From Bacteroidota bacterium (lineage in GTDB: Bacteria > Bacteroidota > Bacteroidia > Bacteroidales > B18-G4), in the NCBI GenBank assembly GCA_030635045.1, contig DAOVZP010000023.1, positions 1 through 10,425 of the forward strand: a stretch of 10,425 nt of DNA, written 5' to 3'. Numbering within the stretch: position 1 is the stretch's first letter; each line of letters begins with the position of its first letter. The notes under the pieces are model-generated. The model searched no databases. It was given only the letters and a program-made list of their open reading frames with translations, and was not told the DNA's origin. Shown here in pieces: positions 1 through 6,491 of the stretch. A program made the translations under genes and the position numbers.

Positions 1-110
1 CCAACAAGGTTTTTAAGTGCAATCCCTGCAACTGAATCAGGGTTGTTTGATACTCCGATCAATGCGATCCTCTTTGGCTTGAAGATACTGTCGAGGGTTC
101 TGATAGACAT
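1..110 (-). CDS. CoA-binding-domain protein, N-terminal fragment (ADP-forming acyl-CoA synthetase or Pat-type acetyltransferase)
   Basis: Only the first 37 codons lie in the window; the gene runs off the left edge. The ATG at 110 is fixed by an in-frame TAA two codons upstream. The peptide starts MSIRTLDSIFKPKRIALIGV and continues with SNNPDSVAG and a Leu/Val-rich helix. This is the opening strand and glycine-rich turn of the Rossmann-like CoA-binding domain of ADP-forming acetyl-CoA synthetases and succinyl-CoA-synthetase-like proteins. The same start is found in Pat-type proteins, in which this module is fused to a GNAT acetyltransferase that modifies the Acs lysine. The fragment cannot separate the two. 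It lies beyond the terminator of the transporter gene and has its own promoter candidate, so it is probably a separate unit next to an acetate-activation locus. Confidence 0.75.
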   Translation of the reverse strand, partial: MSIRTLDSIFKPKRIALIGVSNNPDSVAGIALKNLV

Positions 111-164
111 GTCTTAAAAATTTAAATTATAACAGGTAATTACTGCATTTTTCATAAGGTTGTG

Positions 165-195
165 CAAAGGTAGTGCAATTCTTAATGTTGTGAAA
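165..195 (-). promoter_or_regulatory. Bacteroidota-type promoter for the left-edge gene
   Basis: On the minus strand TACCTTTG (165-172) matches the TAnnTTTG -7 box known from Bacteroides. TTTC (192-195), one base off the TTTG -33 box, lies 19 bases upstream. The start codon is about 55 bases downstream. This is a consensus match only. Confidence 0.45.
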
Positions 196-223
196 TTATT
201 AACATAAAAAGAAATTTTTGTGA

Positions 224-279
224 GTAGACAGAAGTCAGTAGTCAGAAGGCAGAAGGTGGTAGGCAGAGGGCAGGGTAGT
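224..279. repeat. Heptad tandem repeat tract A
   Basis: Eight consecutive 7-base units start at 224 and stay in phase. They include GTAGACA, GAAGTCA, GTAGTCA, GAAGGCA and GTAGGCA, with consensus roughly G(T/A)AGNCA. The tract is noncoding: any translation through it is a low-complexity artefact. It lies in the 327-base gap between the left-edge gene and the terminator of the transporter gene. Tracts with the same period but other units recur in most of the larger gaps of this window. Confidence 0.75.
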
Positions 280-309
280 TTCAAATTAGAGAGGGAATTG
301 ATAAGCATG

Positions 310-381
310 TGGCCGAACTGCGTAGCAGTTCTTTACTTGTAGCCGGATGTTGGCCAAAGGATTTTTTTACCGCGTAGCGGT
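310..381. repeat. REP-like pair of short hairpins with a shared GCGTAGC centre
   Basis: GAACTGC (315-321) and GCAGTTC (325-331) form a perfect 7-bp stem around GTA. ACCGC (369-373) and GCGGT (377-381) form a 5-bp stem around the same GTA, so both hairpins centre on GCGTAGC. TGGCC (310-314) and GGCCA (352-356) can close an outer stem that stacks directly on the first hairpin. There is no T-tract after the first hairpin, so it does not look like a terminator. The layout suggests a dispersed extragenic palindromic element. Copies elsewhere cannot be seen from this window. Confidence 0.45.
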
Positions 382-386
382 TATTC

Positions 387-416
387 AAAAAAAAACCCGC
401 AGAAAATCTGCGGGTT
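387..416 (-). terminator. Intrinsic terminator of the transporter gene
   Basis: A perfect 10-bp stem (394-403 with 407-416, AACCCGCAGA against TCTGCGGGTT) has a 3-base loop. On the minus strand it is followed by a run of nine T (387-395, overlapping the stem base). It lies 21 bases past the stop codon of the transporter gene and should end that transcript. Confidence 0.9.
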
Positions 417-437
417 CATAAAATAGTTTAATTTCTT

Positions 438-1694
438 TTAGACCTTTTTGGGGGCTTTAAGAAAAATTGTTAAGACTGTACCAATAAGTACTGCAACACC
501 TGTGATGGTGAATGCAAGTCCGAAGTTGCCTAAGTCACCGAGGCGGCCTCCAAGCATAGGTCCTAATATTCCACCGACACCATATGACAAGAATATAAAA
601 GGATAATTTTGTCCAACATTTTTGGTTCCAAAGGTATCAGCAGTGATTGTCGGGAACAGTGCGAAGTTTCCGCCGAAGTTGAATCCGATCAGTGTTGCGC
701 CAACATATAAAAGGATCTCATTTCCTGCCATAAAGGTGAAAAGGATCACGATAATACCCTGTGTGGCCGTCATGATGATGATTGAAGTTTTTCTACCAAG
801 TTTATCGCTCATCATACCCCAGAGAATTCTTCCCAATCCGTTTGCCAGACTGAAAAATACAGCCATCGCAGTACCTGCAACGGCACTTGCCGAAACCGGA
901 TCCATACCTGCGTTTTGAAGTGCTTCGATAGGATAGAGCTTCATCAGGCCAATCGACATCAGTCCTGCACCGGCACTAAAAACAAAGGTCAGGAATATCA
1001 GGTAGAACTGTGGAGTTCTCAGCATTTGGTTGACGCTGAAGTTTACCGTTCCTTTAGCTGAAGCGCCACTTGCATTTGGTTCAGGAGGATTATAACCTGC
1101 AGGTTTCCAGCCCTCAGGCGGGAATACCATCCACAAGCCGCCGATAATAACCATTGCTGCAAAAGCGACCCCGTATATCGTAAATGTACTGGAAAGGCCG
1201 ATATTATCAATAAGGTGGCCCCATGAACCTGCGAGCTTTACCCAGCCCATTGCACCAAATCCGAATCCGGCAACTGCCAGGCCGGTGATCATGCCTTTTT
1301 TGTCAGGGAACCAGCGCATACCAACGGCGATAGGAACGACATAGGCAAAACCAATACCAGCTCCTCCTATAAGCCCGATTAAAATAGTCAGAGCCCAGAA
1401 GTCTGTTCCTCCTAAAAGCCCTGCGAGGGCGTAACCCAGACCCAAGATAACACCACCAATGATTGCCAGGTTTCTCGGACCCCAAACCGTTAGCTTTTTT
1501 CCGGCAAATACCATAAAGAGTGCAAAGGCTACCAGACCAACTGAAAAAACTACTTGAGTTTCCATTTTGGTCCAGCCTTCAGCTGTCAGAGAAGGTGTAA
1601 ATACCGACCAGGCATAAATAGCACCGAGGGCCAGCTGTATCAGGATCGCCCCGACAACGACCAGCCAGCGATTCATAACTTTCTTGTTTTCCAT
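438..1694 (-). CDS. MFS transporter, OFA (oxalate/formate antiporter) family, probable monocarboxylate carrier
   Basis: The 418-residue product has the length and N-terminus of OFA-family MFS proteins (RWLVVVGAILIQLALGAIYA from residue 9) and about twelve hydrophobic spans. There is a long hydrophilic central loop at about 193-222, and the MFS loop motif SDKLGRK is at 296-302. OFA proteins move small carboxylates such as oxalate, formate, lactate or pyruvate across the inner membrane. Arg289 (in NGLGRILWG) may correspond to the substrate-binding Arg of OxlT. The OxlT region with the second cationic residue, a Lys, appears here as NYPFIFLSYGVGG (about 363-375) with no lysine, which argues against a dicarboxylate such as oxalate. 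The gene lies 72 bases downstream of acs on the same strand, so acetate or a related acid is a reasonable inferred substrate. A second possible start is Met7. Confidence 0.85.
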   Translation of the reverse strand: MENKKVMNRWLVVVGAILIQLALGAIYAWSVFTPSLTAEGWTKMETQVVFSVGLVAFALFMVFAGKKLTVWGPRNLAIIGGVILGLGYALAGLLGGTDFWALTILIGLIGGAGIGFAYVVPIAVGMRWFPDKKGMITGLAVAGFGFGAMGWVKLAGSWGHLIDNIGLSSTFTIYGVAFAAMVIIGGLWMVFPPEGWKPAGYNPPEPNASGASAKGTVNFSVNQMLRTPQFYLIFLTFVFSAGAGLMSIGLMKLYPIEALQNAGMDPVSASAVAGTAMAVFFSLANGLGRILWGMMSDKLGRKTSIIIMTATQGIIVILFTFMAGNEILLYVGATLIGFNFGGNFALFPTITADTFGTKNVGQNYPFIFLSYGVGGILGPMLGGRLGDLGNFGLAFTITGVAVLIGTVLTIFLKAPKKV

Positions 1695-1708
1695 ATTATT
1701 TGGTTTTT

Positions 1709-1750
1709 AAAAAGGCACTCCGGAAGCATGAATGAATCCGGAATGCCTTT
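1709..1750 (-). terminator. Hairpin between acs and the transporter gene (terminator or attenuator)
   Basis: On the minus strand a 14-bp stem (1737-1750 with 1711-1724, one T-G wobble) with a 12-base loop is followed by five T (1713-1709). It starts 16 bases after the acs stop codon and ends 14 bases before the transporter start. No promoter box is apparent between it and that gene, so it may be a partial terminator that lowers transporter expression relative to acs. Confidence 0.6.
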
Positions 1751-1766
1751 AATATTGAATGAAGAA

Positions 1767-3680
1767 TTAACGTTTAACTTCTACCTTGGCTCCGGCAATG
1801 ATGTCTTCTACCACGCCCGGATCGAGCAGTGTGGATGTGTCACCGAGGTTGGTGGCATCACCTTCACCGATCTTACGGAGGATCCTCCTCATGATCTTAC
1901 CTGAACGGGTTTTTGGCAGCCCGGTCACGATCTGGATCATATCAGGTTTAGCAATAGGCCCGATATATTTAGTTACGGTAGCGCGTATCTCTTTCTCAAT
2001 GTTCTGTGCTTCATCTTCTGAGAGCGTATCACAGATAACATAGGCATAGATGCCGGCTCCTTTGATGTCGTGCGGGTAACCAACAACAGCTGATTCAATA
2101 ACTTTTGGATGCTGGTTGATTGCATCTTCCACCTCGGCAGTACCGATCCTGTGTCCGGATACGTTGATCACGTCATCAACCCGGCCTATGATCCTGTAAT
2201 AGCCCTCTTCATCACGTTTCGCACCATCACCTGTGAAATAAAGGTCTTTATATGCGGAGAAATAAGTAGCATGGCAGCGATCATGATCACCATAAAGGGA
2301 TCTGATCATTCCGGGCCAGGGGAACTTAATGCAAAGGTTTCCTTCAACACCATTGCCTTTAAGCTCTTTGCCTTCAGGGTCGACCAGGATAGGCTGAACA
2401 CCGGGAAGAGGCAAAGTGGCAAATGATGGTTTGGTAGGAGTGATCCCTGCCAGTGGTGTGATCATGATACCACCGGTTTCGGTTTGCCACCAGGTGTCGA
2501 CGATGGGGCATCTTCCTTCACCAATAAGGTCATGATACCAGCGCCATGCTTCCTCATTGATAGGTTCACCAACAGTACCCAGCACTTTTAATGAGCTTCT
2601 GTCATGTTTGGTAACGAATTCGTTGCCCTGGGCGATGAGGGCACGGATTGCAGTAGGAGCGGTGTAGAACTGGTTTACTTTGTGTTTTGCTACCACTTCC
2701 CAGAATCTGCCTGCATCAGGCCATGTGGGAACACCTTCGAACATAACGGAAACAGCGCCTGTCAGCAGTGGCCCGTAAACAATGTATGAATGGCCTGTAA
2801 CCCAGCCGATGTCGGCTGTGCACCAATAGATGTCACCTTCCTCATACTGGAATACATTTTTGAAAGTGTATTCGGCAAATATCATATATCCGGCAACGGT
2901 GTGCAGTACGCCTTTTGGTTTTCCTGTTGAACCTGAAGTATAGAGGATGAAAAGTGTGTCTTCGGCATCCATTTCTTCTGCTTCACAAACTGTGTCCATG
3001 CCTTCAATGGCGTCATGCCACCAGACATCCCTGCCTTCAACCCAGTTGATATCTTCACCTGTGCGTTTGAAAACGATCACATTGTCAACTGAAGTGCATT
3101 TTTCCACAGCCTCGTCTACGATGCTTTTCAGCGGAATGCTCTTGGTTCCACGATAACCGCCATCAGATGTGATAACAAGGTTACAGAGTGAGTCATTGAT
3201 GCGGTCGGCAAGTGCATTGGCTGAGAATCCTGCAAATACGATGGAATGGATGGCCCCGATCCTTGCGCATGCAAGCATGGCAATAGGAAGCTCGAGGATC
3301 ATGGGAAGATAAAGGGACACACGGTCGCCTTTCTTAACGCCAAGATTCTTCATGGCATTGGCAAACTGACTGACTTTTTCGTAAAGTTCACCGTAGGTGA
3401 TAGAAATTGCTTCTTCTTTCGGATCATTGGGTTCCCACAGTAATGCGGTCTGGTCTTTCCGGTGTGGAAGGTTCCTTTCGAAAATGTTTTCAGTGATGTT
3501 CAGTTTACCGTTCACGAACCAGTTTACGTTTGGTTCGGTAAAGTTCCATTCAAGGACTTTATCCCATTTTTTTCTCCAGATATAGTCATCGGCAATATTT
3601 GCCCAGAAGCCTTCAGGATCGTCAACGCTTTCCTGGTATTTCTGGAAATATTCCATCAAACTGGTGATTTTGTTTGTCAT
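1767..3680 (-). CDS. acs: Acetyl-CoA synthetase, AMP-forming (acetate--CoA ligase)
   Basis: The 637-residue product is a full-length member of the family (usual length about 650). It makes acetyl-CoA from acetate, ATP and CoA through an acetyl-AMP intermediate, in the cytoplasm. Visible motifs in order: the N-terminal ACS cap (EYFQKYQESVDDPEGFWANI region, from about residue 10), the ATP-binding loop YTSGSTGKPKG (247-257), DTWWQTETGG (395-404) with the Trp that limits the pocket to short acyl groups, the hinge and adenylate-binding stretch YFTGDG...GRVDDVINVSGHRIG (481-513), and the C-terminal PKTRSGKIMRR (589-599). Lys595 in SGK is the catalytic lysine that Pat-type enzymes acetylate and sirtuins deacetylate in other bacteria. 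No key residue is missing. The ATG at 3680 matches the family start. The gene lies between an outer-membrane porin and an OFA transporter on the same strand, consistent with acetate assimilation. Confidence 0.97.
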   Translation of the reverse strand: MTNKITSLMEYFQKYQESVDDPEGFWANIADDYIWRKKWDKVLEWNFTEPNVNWFVNGKLNITENIFERNLPHRKDQTALLWEPNDPKEEAISITYGELYEKVSQFANAMKNLGVKKGDRVSLYLPMILELPIAMLACARIGAIHSIVFAGFSANALADRINDSLCNLVITSDGGYRGTKSIPLKSIVDEAVEKCTSVDNVIVFKRTGEDINWVEGRDVWWHDAIEGMDTVCEAEEMDAEDTLFILYTSGSTGKPKGVLHTVAGYMIFAEYTFKNVFQYEEGDIYWCTADIGWVTGHSYIVYGPLLTGAVSVMFEGVPTWPDAGRFWEVVAKHKVNQFYTAPTAIRALIAQGNEFVTKHDRSSLKVLGTVGEPINEEAWRWYHDLIGEGRCPIVDTWWQTETGGIMITPLAGITPTKPSFATLPLPGVQPILVDPEGKELKGNGVEGNLCIKFPWPGMIRSLYGDHDRCHATYFSAYKDLYFTGDGAKRDEEGYYRIIGRVDDVINVSGHRIGTAEVEDAINQHPKVIESAVVGYPHDIKGAGIYAYVICDTLSEDEAQNIEKEIRATVTKYIGPIAKPDMIQIVTGLPKTRSGKIMRRILRKIGEGDATNLGDTSTLLDPGVVEDIIAGAKVEVKR

Positions 3681-3705
3681 AGTGCTTGTTATTTTTGATT
3701 AGATG

Positions 3706-3719
3706 ATTAATTAATTAAT
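3706..3719. promoter_or_regulatory. A/T palindrome in the acs leader
   Basis: ATTAATTAATTAAT is a perfect 14-base palindrome lying 26-39 bases before the acs start codon. A similar palindrome with the same TTAATTAATTAA core lies 24-39 bases before the porin start. It could be a shared operator or simply the A/T-rich leader common upstream of Bacteroidota genes. No TAnnTTTG box was found in this gap. Confidence 0.3.
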
Positions 3720-3731
3720 ATTTTAGTTTTG

Positions 3732-3784
3732 TTACTGGTTACTGGCTACTGGTTGCTGGTACCCTGCACCCTGTACCCTGCACC
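3732..3784. repeat. Heptad tandem repeat tract B
   Basis: Seven full 7-base units plus four bases, all in one phase. The first four are NNRCTGG (TTACTGG twice, CTACTGG, TTGCTGG). At 3760 the unit changes to YACCCTG (TACCCTG, CACCCTG) without losing phase. The tract fills about half of the 103-base gap between the porin and acs, and its last base is the first base of the porin stop triplet. Confidence 0.8.
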
Positions 3785-5070
3785 TAAAAGAAATAATACA
3801 CACCCAGTAATATGCGGACATTGCCTATTTCTTTTGAGTCCGTTACTTTTCCTTTTGAATCGATATTCAGAATTCCATTTGCATCCTTGGTGGCATAGGC
3901 AGCAACAGTATATTCAATCTCAGGAGCGATTCTGAATTTACCTGAATTATAGATAAAGCGTGGAGAGATCCTGTAGAGGTATGCAATATTGGAGCCGCGC
4001 TGGTATGTAGGGCCTGTAATGTCTTTTCCGGCTCCCAGGTTCTGGGCATATCCGGCAAGTAAACCGACCTGCCATTTCTTTCCGTTACTGTGAATATCGA
4101 GCCATCCTGAGGCAGTTGTGATTGGTGTATAGTTAAGAAAATCTTTAGTAGCATCATCCACGCTCTCCACAGCATAACCACCTATCATCAGCCAGTTATA
4201 AGGATCCTGTGCATAAATTCCCTGCAGCTTAAATGTCACCTTGGGAAGTTTGAGCTTTACGTAAAAGGTTTCCGAGATGGATGATACTGTTGTGGAGGTC
4301 TTATAATTGCTGTCGGTGACCAGCCTTGGCGTGAGCATCTTAAAGTTCACGCTCGCACCGATGAGAAATTCCTTGTTGTCATCGGTATTTACATTTCTAT
4401 ATTCAAAACGCAGATTAAGTGCCGGAAGTGCACTATTTCGCAAGTATTTTGAACTGGGTAAGTTTATAGTGCCATCATTAGGAGCTGGTCCTGCACTTAC
4501 AAAATCAATTTGACTCAAAACAGTAAACATCACGTTGAACTTGCCCAGCTTCTGGGTTACCCTGATTTGTGGGTTCCTGGAAAAGGGAATGAAAGGAGCA
4601 CCTGTGTTAAAGGATACGGTCCCGGGAAAACAATAGGTCACAAAATTGGGATGCCAATACTGTCCAACCAGCAAGCTAGTTTTTTCCCACCTGAGTTTTA
4701 CAAATGCATGGCGCAGCCTGAACCCGTTAACGTCGCTGTTGATTTGTCCGAAGAAAGCACCTTCGATCACACCTGAGGTTTTAGCACCGAGTGCATCCGG
4801 ACCGGTAATGGTTCCGCGGAGCCTGGTCTGGATCGACAGCATATTAAAATTTGCTTTCGCATTGATGTCATTTCCATCGGCATCCAGTCTTTCATTGGTG
4901 GGGTAGAGGAGGAAATGCCCCTCACGAGCTGCAACAGTTTGCCTTGAATCCCAGAAAATATCTGTTTTTACAAAACCTGAGAATTTTATCCCGAAGCTTT
5001 TATTATCCTGGGCAATTGTGCTTGCAGCAATGATCGCTGAAAACACTAAGAGTAATAGGCCTTTTTTCAT
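3784..5070 (-). CDS. Outer-membrane beta-barrel protein, porin-like (possibly DcaP-like)
   Basis: The 428-residue product begins with a signal peptide (MKKGLLLLVFSAIIAASTIA, cleavage likely before Gln21). The mature part is rich in alternating hydrophobic/polar strands and ends in YYFF, a C-terminal aromatic residue typical of outer-membrane barrels. The start of the mature chain (FGIKFSGFVKTDIFWDSR, about 26-43) and the early RLRGTITGP and GFRLRHAFVKL stretches resemble DcaP-like porins. That family link is from memory of the pattern and is tentative. It probably lets a small solute cross the outer membrane. Its position 103 bases upstream of acs on the same strand suggests an organic acid, which is inference. 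Upstream are a promoter box and an A/T palindrome also seen before acs. The reading frame ends where heptad tract B begins. Confidence 0.75.
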   Translation of the reverse strand: MKKGLLLLVFSAIIAASTIAQDNKSFGIKFSGFVKTDIFWDSRQTVAAREGHFLLYPTNERLDADGNDINAKANFNMLSIQTRLRGTITGPDALGAKTSGVIEGAFFGQINSDVNGFRLRHAFVKLRWEKTSLLVGQYWHPNFVTYCFPGTVSFNTGAPFIPFSRNPQIRVTQKLGKFNVMFTVLSQIDFVSAGPAPNDGTINLPSSKYLRNSALPALNLRFEYRNVNTDDNKEFLIGASVNFKMLTPRLVTDSNYKTSTTVSSISETFYVKLKLPKVTFKLQGIYAQDPYNWLMIGGYAVESVDDATKDFLNYTPITTASGWLDIHSNGKKWQVGLLAGYAQNLGAGKDITGPTYQRGSNIAYLYRISPRFIYNSGKFRIAPEIEYTVAAYATKDANGILNIDSKGKVTDSKEIGNVRILLGVYYFF

Positions 5071-5093
5071 AATTAACGCTTGTTAGATTTATT

Positions 5094-5109
5094 TGTTAAT
5101 TAATTAACA
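5094..5109. promoter_or_regulatory. A/T palindrome in the porin leader
   Basis: TGTTAATTAATTAACA is a perfect 16-base palindrome 24-39 bases before the porin start codon. It lies downstream of the candidate -7 box, so within the transcribed leader. It shares TTAATTAATTAA, and nearly the same distance to the start codon, with the acs leader. Confidence 0.3.
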
Positions 5110-5127
5110 GTTAATTTATTAGGGGAA

Positions 5128-5158
5128 CAAAATTAGTATATTTTTCATAAGATAAAAA
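5128..5158 (-). promoter_or_regulatory. Candidate promoter of the porin gene
   Basis: TAATTTTG (5128-5135, minus strand) matches the Bacteroides TAnnTTTG box exactly. Nineteen bases upstream is TTTT (5155-5158), a weak version of TTTG. The start codon is about 57 bases downstream. The surrounding A/T richness makes a chance match possible. Confidence 0.4.
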
Positions 5159-5340
5159 TCAAGTTTGTGATAAATGTAGCAGGGTGTAAGTAGCATGATA
5201 TCAGATGATTAACTGGTATGCTTGCAGGAGTGTAAATCATTTATTGGATGTAATAGACAGTAATTCAGAGCATTAGGTGGGAAATAAAGGCTTGTTGAAT
5301 TTGATGAAAGACTGATAATTTAGATGCGTTTTAAATTAAA

Positions 5341-5374
5341 TCAGGCTTGAAGCAGGCGCTTCAATATACCCTGA
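5341..5374. other. Unassigned hairpin in the 385-base yebC-porin gap
   Basis: TTGAAGC (5347-5353) and GCTTCAA (5358-5364) form a perfect 7-bp stem with loop AGGC. TCAGG (5341-5345) and CCTGA (5370-5374) extend it across a small internal loop. There is no T-tract on either side, so it is not an ordinary terminator. The rest of the gap from about 5163 to 5340 is A/T-rich with nothing I can assign: no heptad tract and no open frame with a family signature. Confidence 0.35.
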
Positions 5375-5399
5375 ACATCTTATTTGCAAAAGGTTTTGG

Positions 5400-5432
5400 A
5401 AAAAAAAAGGCAGCGATGCCGTGCATGCTGCC
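5400..5432 (-). terminator. Intrinsic terminator of yebC
   Basis: On the minus strand GGCAGC pairs with GCTGCC (5427-5432 with 5409-5414). The stem continues past a one-base bulge with GCAT/ATGC and a 3-base loop, then nine T (5408-5400) follow. It begins 23 bases past the yebC stop codon. Confidence 0.85.
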
Positions 5433-5455
5433 CTGTAATATTTTTTGATTCTAAA

Positions 5456-6196
5456 TTACATAGATTCAACAAGTTCGTCCGTAAGTTCCATATTATGGAA
5501 AACGTTTTGAACATCATCATCTTCTTCAAATGCCTCGATCACTTTCATGACCTTTTTGGATTCTTCCAGGCTCAGGGTACTCGTATCCTTAGGGATCCTG
5601 CGTAATTCGGCATTTTCGGGTTCAATGCCGAGGTCATCGAGTTTCTTCATTAAGGACCCAAAGTCTTCCATAGCCGTAGTAACGGTGATAAAACCTTCTT
5701 CCATCTCGATATCTTCTGCCCCGGCATCGATCATTTCCAGTTCAAATTCATCCTGGTCGAGATCCCCAAGGGGGATGGTGAAAACCCCTTTGCGGTCAAA
5801 AAGAAAACTAAGGGAACCATTCGTACCCAGGTTACCGCTGAACTTATTGAAAATGGAGCGTACATTGCTCACGGTCCTTTGCTGGTTATCGGAGGTACAT
5901 TCAACATATACTCCTATGCCATGTGCAAGATAACCCTCGAAGGTATATTCAACAAAATTGCTGGAATCTTTATCTTTTCCCTTGTTGATGGCCCTTTCAA
6001 TATTGTCTTTTGGCATACTGGAGCCCTTGGCATTGGCAATGGCCAGGCGCAACCTGGGGTTCCCTTCAGGGTCCGGGCCGCTTTCCTTCACTGCAATGGT
6101 GATCTCCTTGATGATCTTTGAGAATATTTTTGACCTCTTGGCGTCGTTTGCACCCTTTTTCCTCTTGATGGTAGACCATTTACTGTGACCGGACAT
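5456..6196 (-). CDS. yebC: YebC/PmpR/TACO1 family protein
   Basis: The 246-residue product matches the family length (about 240-250) and has the diagnostic start MSGHSKWSTIKRKKGANDAK, then SKIFSKIIKEI and a stretch like NPRLRLAIANAKGSSMPKDN (46-65), and further on NLGTNGSLSFLF (about 122-133). YebC proteins are cytoplasmic three-domain proteins. Some members act as transcriptional regulators, while the mitochondrial TACO1 branch and several bacterial members assist translation, with reports of relief of ribosome stalling at proline-rich stretches. The acidic C-terminal part (EAFEEDDD, about 222-229) is typical. The ATG at 6196 gives the conserved N-terminus. The gene appears to be a single unit, with its own promoter box upstream and a strong terminator downstream, unlinked in function to its neighbours. 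Confidence 0.95.
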   Translation of the reverse strand: MSGHSKWSTIKRKKGANDAKRSKIFSKIIKEITIAVKESGPDPEGNPRLRLAIANAKGSSMPKDNIERAINKGKDKDSSNFVEYTFEGYLAHGIGVYVECTSDNQQRTVSNVRSIFNKFSGNLGTNGSLSFLFDRKGVFTIPLGDLDQDEFELEMIDAGAEDIEMEEGFITVTTAMEDFGSLMKKLDDLGIEPENAELRRIPKDTSTLSLEESKKVMKVIEAFEEDDDVQNVFHNMELTDELVESM

Positions 6197-6237
6197 GATG
6201 TTCGCTATTTAGAGTTGAAACCTTTAATTTCTAACTA

Positions 6238-6245
6238 CAAAGATA
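6238..6245 (-). promoter_or_regulatory. Candidate -7 box for yebC
   Basis: TATCTTTG on the minus strand matches TAnnTTTG exactly and lies 41 bases before the yebC start codon. No TTTG is present at the expected upstream distance, where the sequence already belongs to heptad tract C. Confidence 0.4.
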
Positions 6246-6253
6246 TAAAAAAA

Positions 6254-6420
6254 AATGTGGTTGCTGGTCGCTGGTTGCTGGCTGCTGTCAACCGTCAACC
6301 GTCAACTGTCAACTGACTGCTGGTTAGGCGATGGGCATTAGGCGTTAGGCTTTGGGCAATTAATAACGGAGAACTTAAAACTTAACACTAACTCAACACC
6401 CAACACTCAACACTCAAAAC
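6254..6420. repeat. Heptad tandem repeat tract C (about 24 units, changing motif)
   Basis: From 6254 to 6420 the sequence can be cut into 7-base units in a single phase. The unit drifts through several families: TTGCTGG/TCGCTGG/CTGCTGT (6261-6288), CAACCGT/CAACTGT (6289-6316), TTAGGCG/TTAGGCT/TTGGGCA (6324-6358), a less regular bridge (6359-6372), ACTTAAA/ACTTAAC, and CAACACC/CAACACT (6394-6414). The TTGCTGG unit also occurs in tract B. The tract fills the gap between yebC and the terminator of the GIN-domain gene, and no reading frame with a family signature crosses it. Confidence 0.8.
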
Positions 6421-6432
6421 TATTTTTTTAAT

Positions 6433-6468
6433 AAAAAAAGGGGAAGCAGTTAAAAAAACCACTTCCCC
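6433..6468 (-). terminator. Intrinsic terminator of the GIN/beta-barrel gene
   Basis: On the minus strand a 12-bp stem (6457-6468 with 6440-6451, including two G-T wobbles, headed by GGGGAAG/CTTCCCC) has a 5-base T loop. Seven T follow (6439-6433). It starts 23 bases past the stop codon of the GIN-domain gene. Confidence 0.9.
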
Positions 6469-6491
6469 AAATTCAGGATATTGAAGCGGAT

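Noticed and set aside
114..308. A 64-codon minus-strand frame
   Set aside because: It runs through heptad tract A and the promoter of the left-edge gene, and its composition is that of the repeat.
3721..3784. Tract B as an acs terminator or porin terminator
   Set aside because: It contains no stable stem followed by a T-run on the minus strand; short matches arise only from the repeat.
5347..5364. The hairpin at 5347-5364 as a second terminator
   Set aside because: No T-tract follows on either strand, and yebC already has a strong terminator at 5400-5432.
5547..5933. A 128-codon plus-strand frame over yebC
   Set aside because: It is antisense to a clearly conserved gene, Ser-rich and without family features; it is a shadow of yebC codon use.
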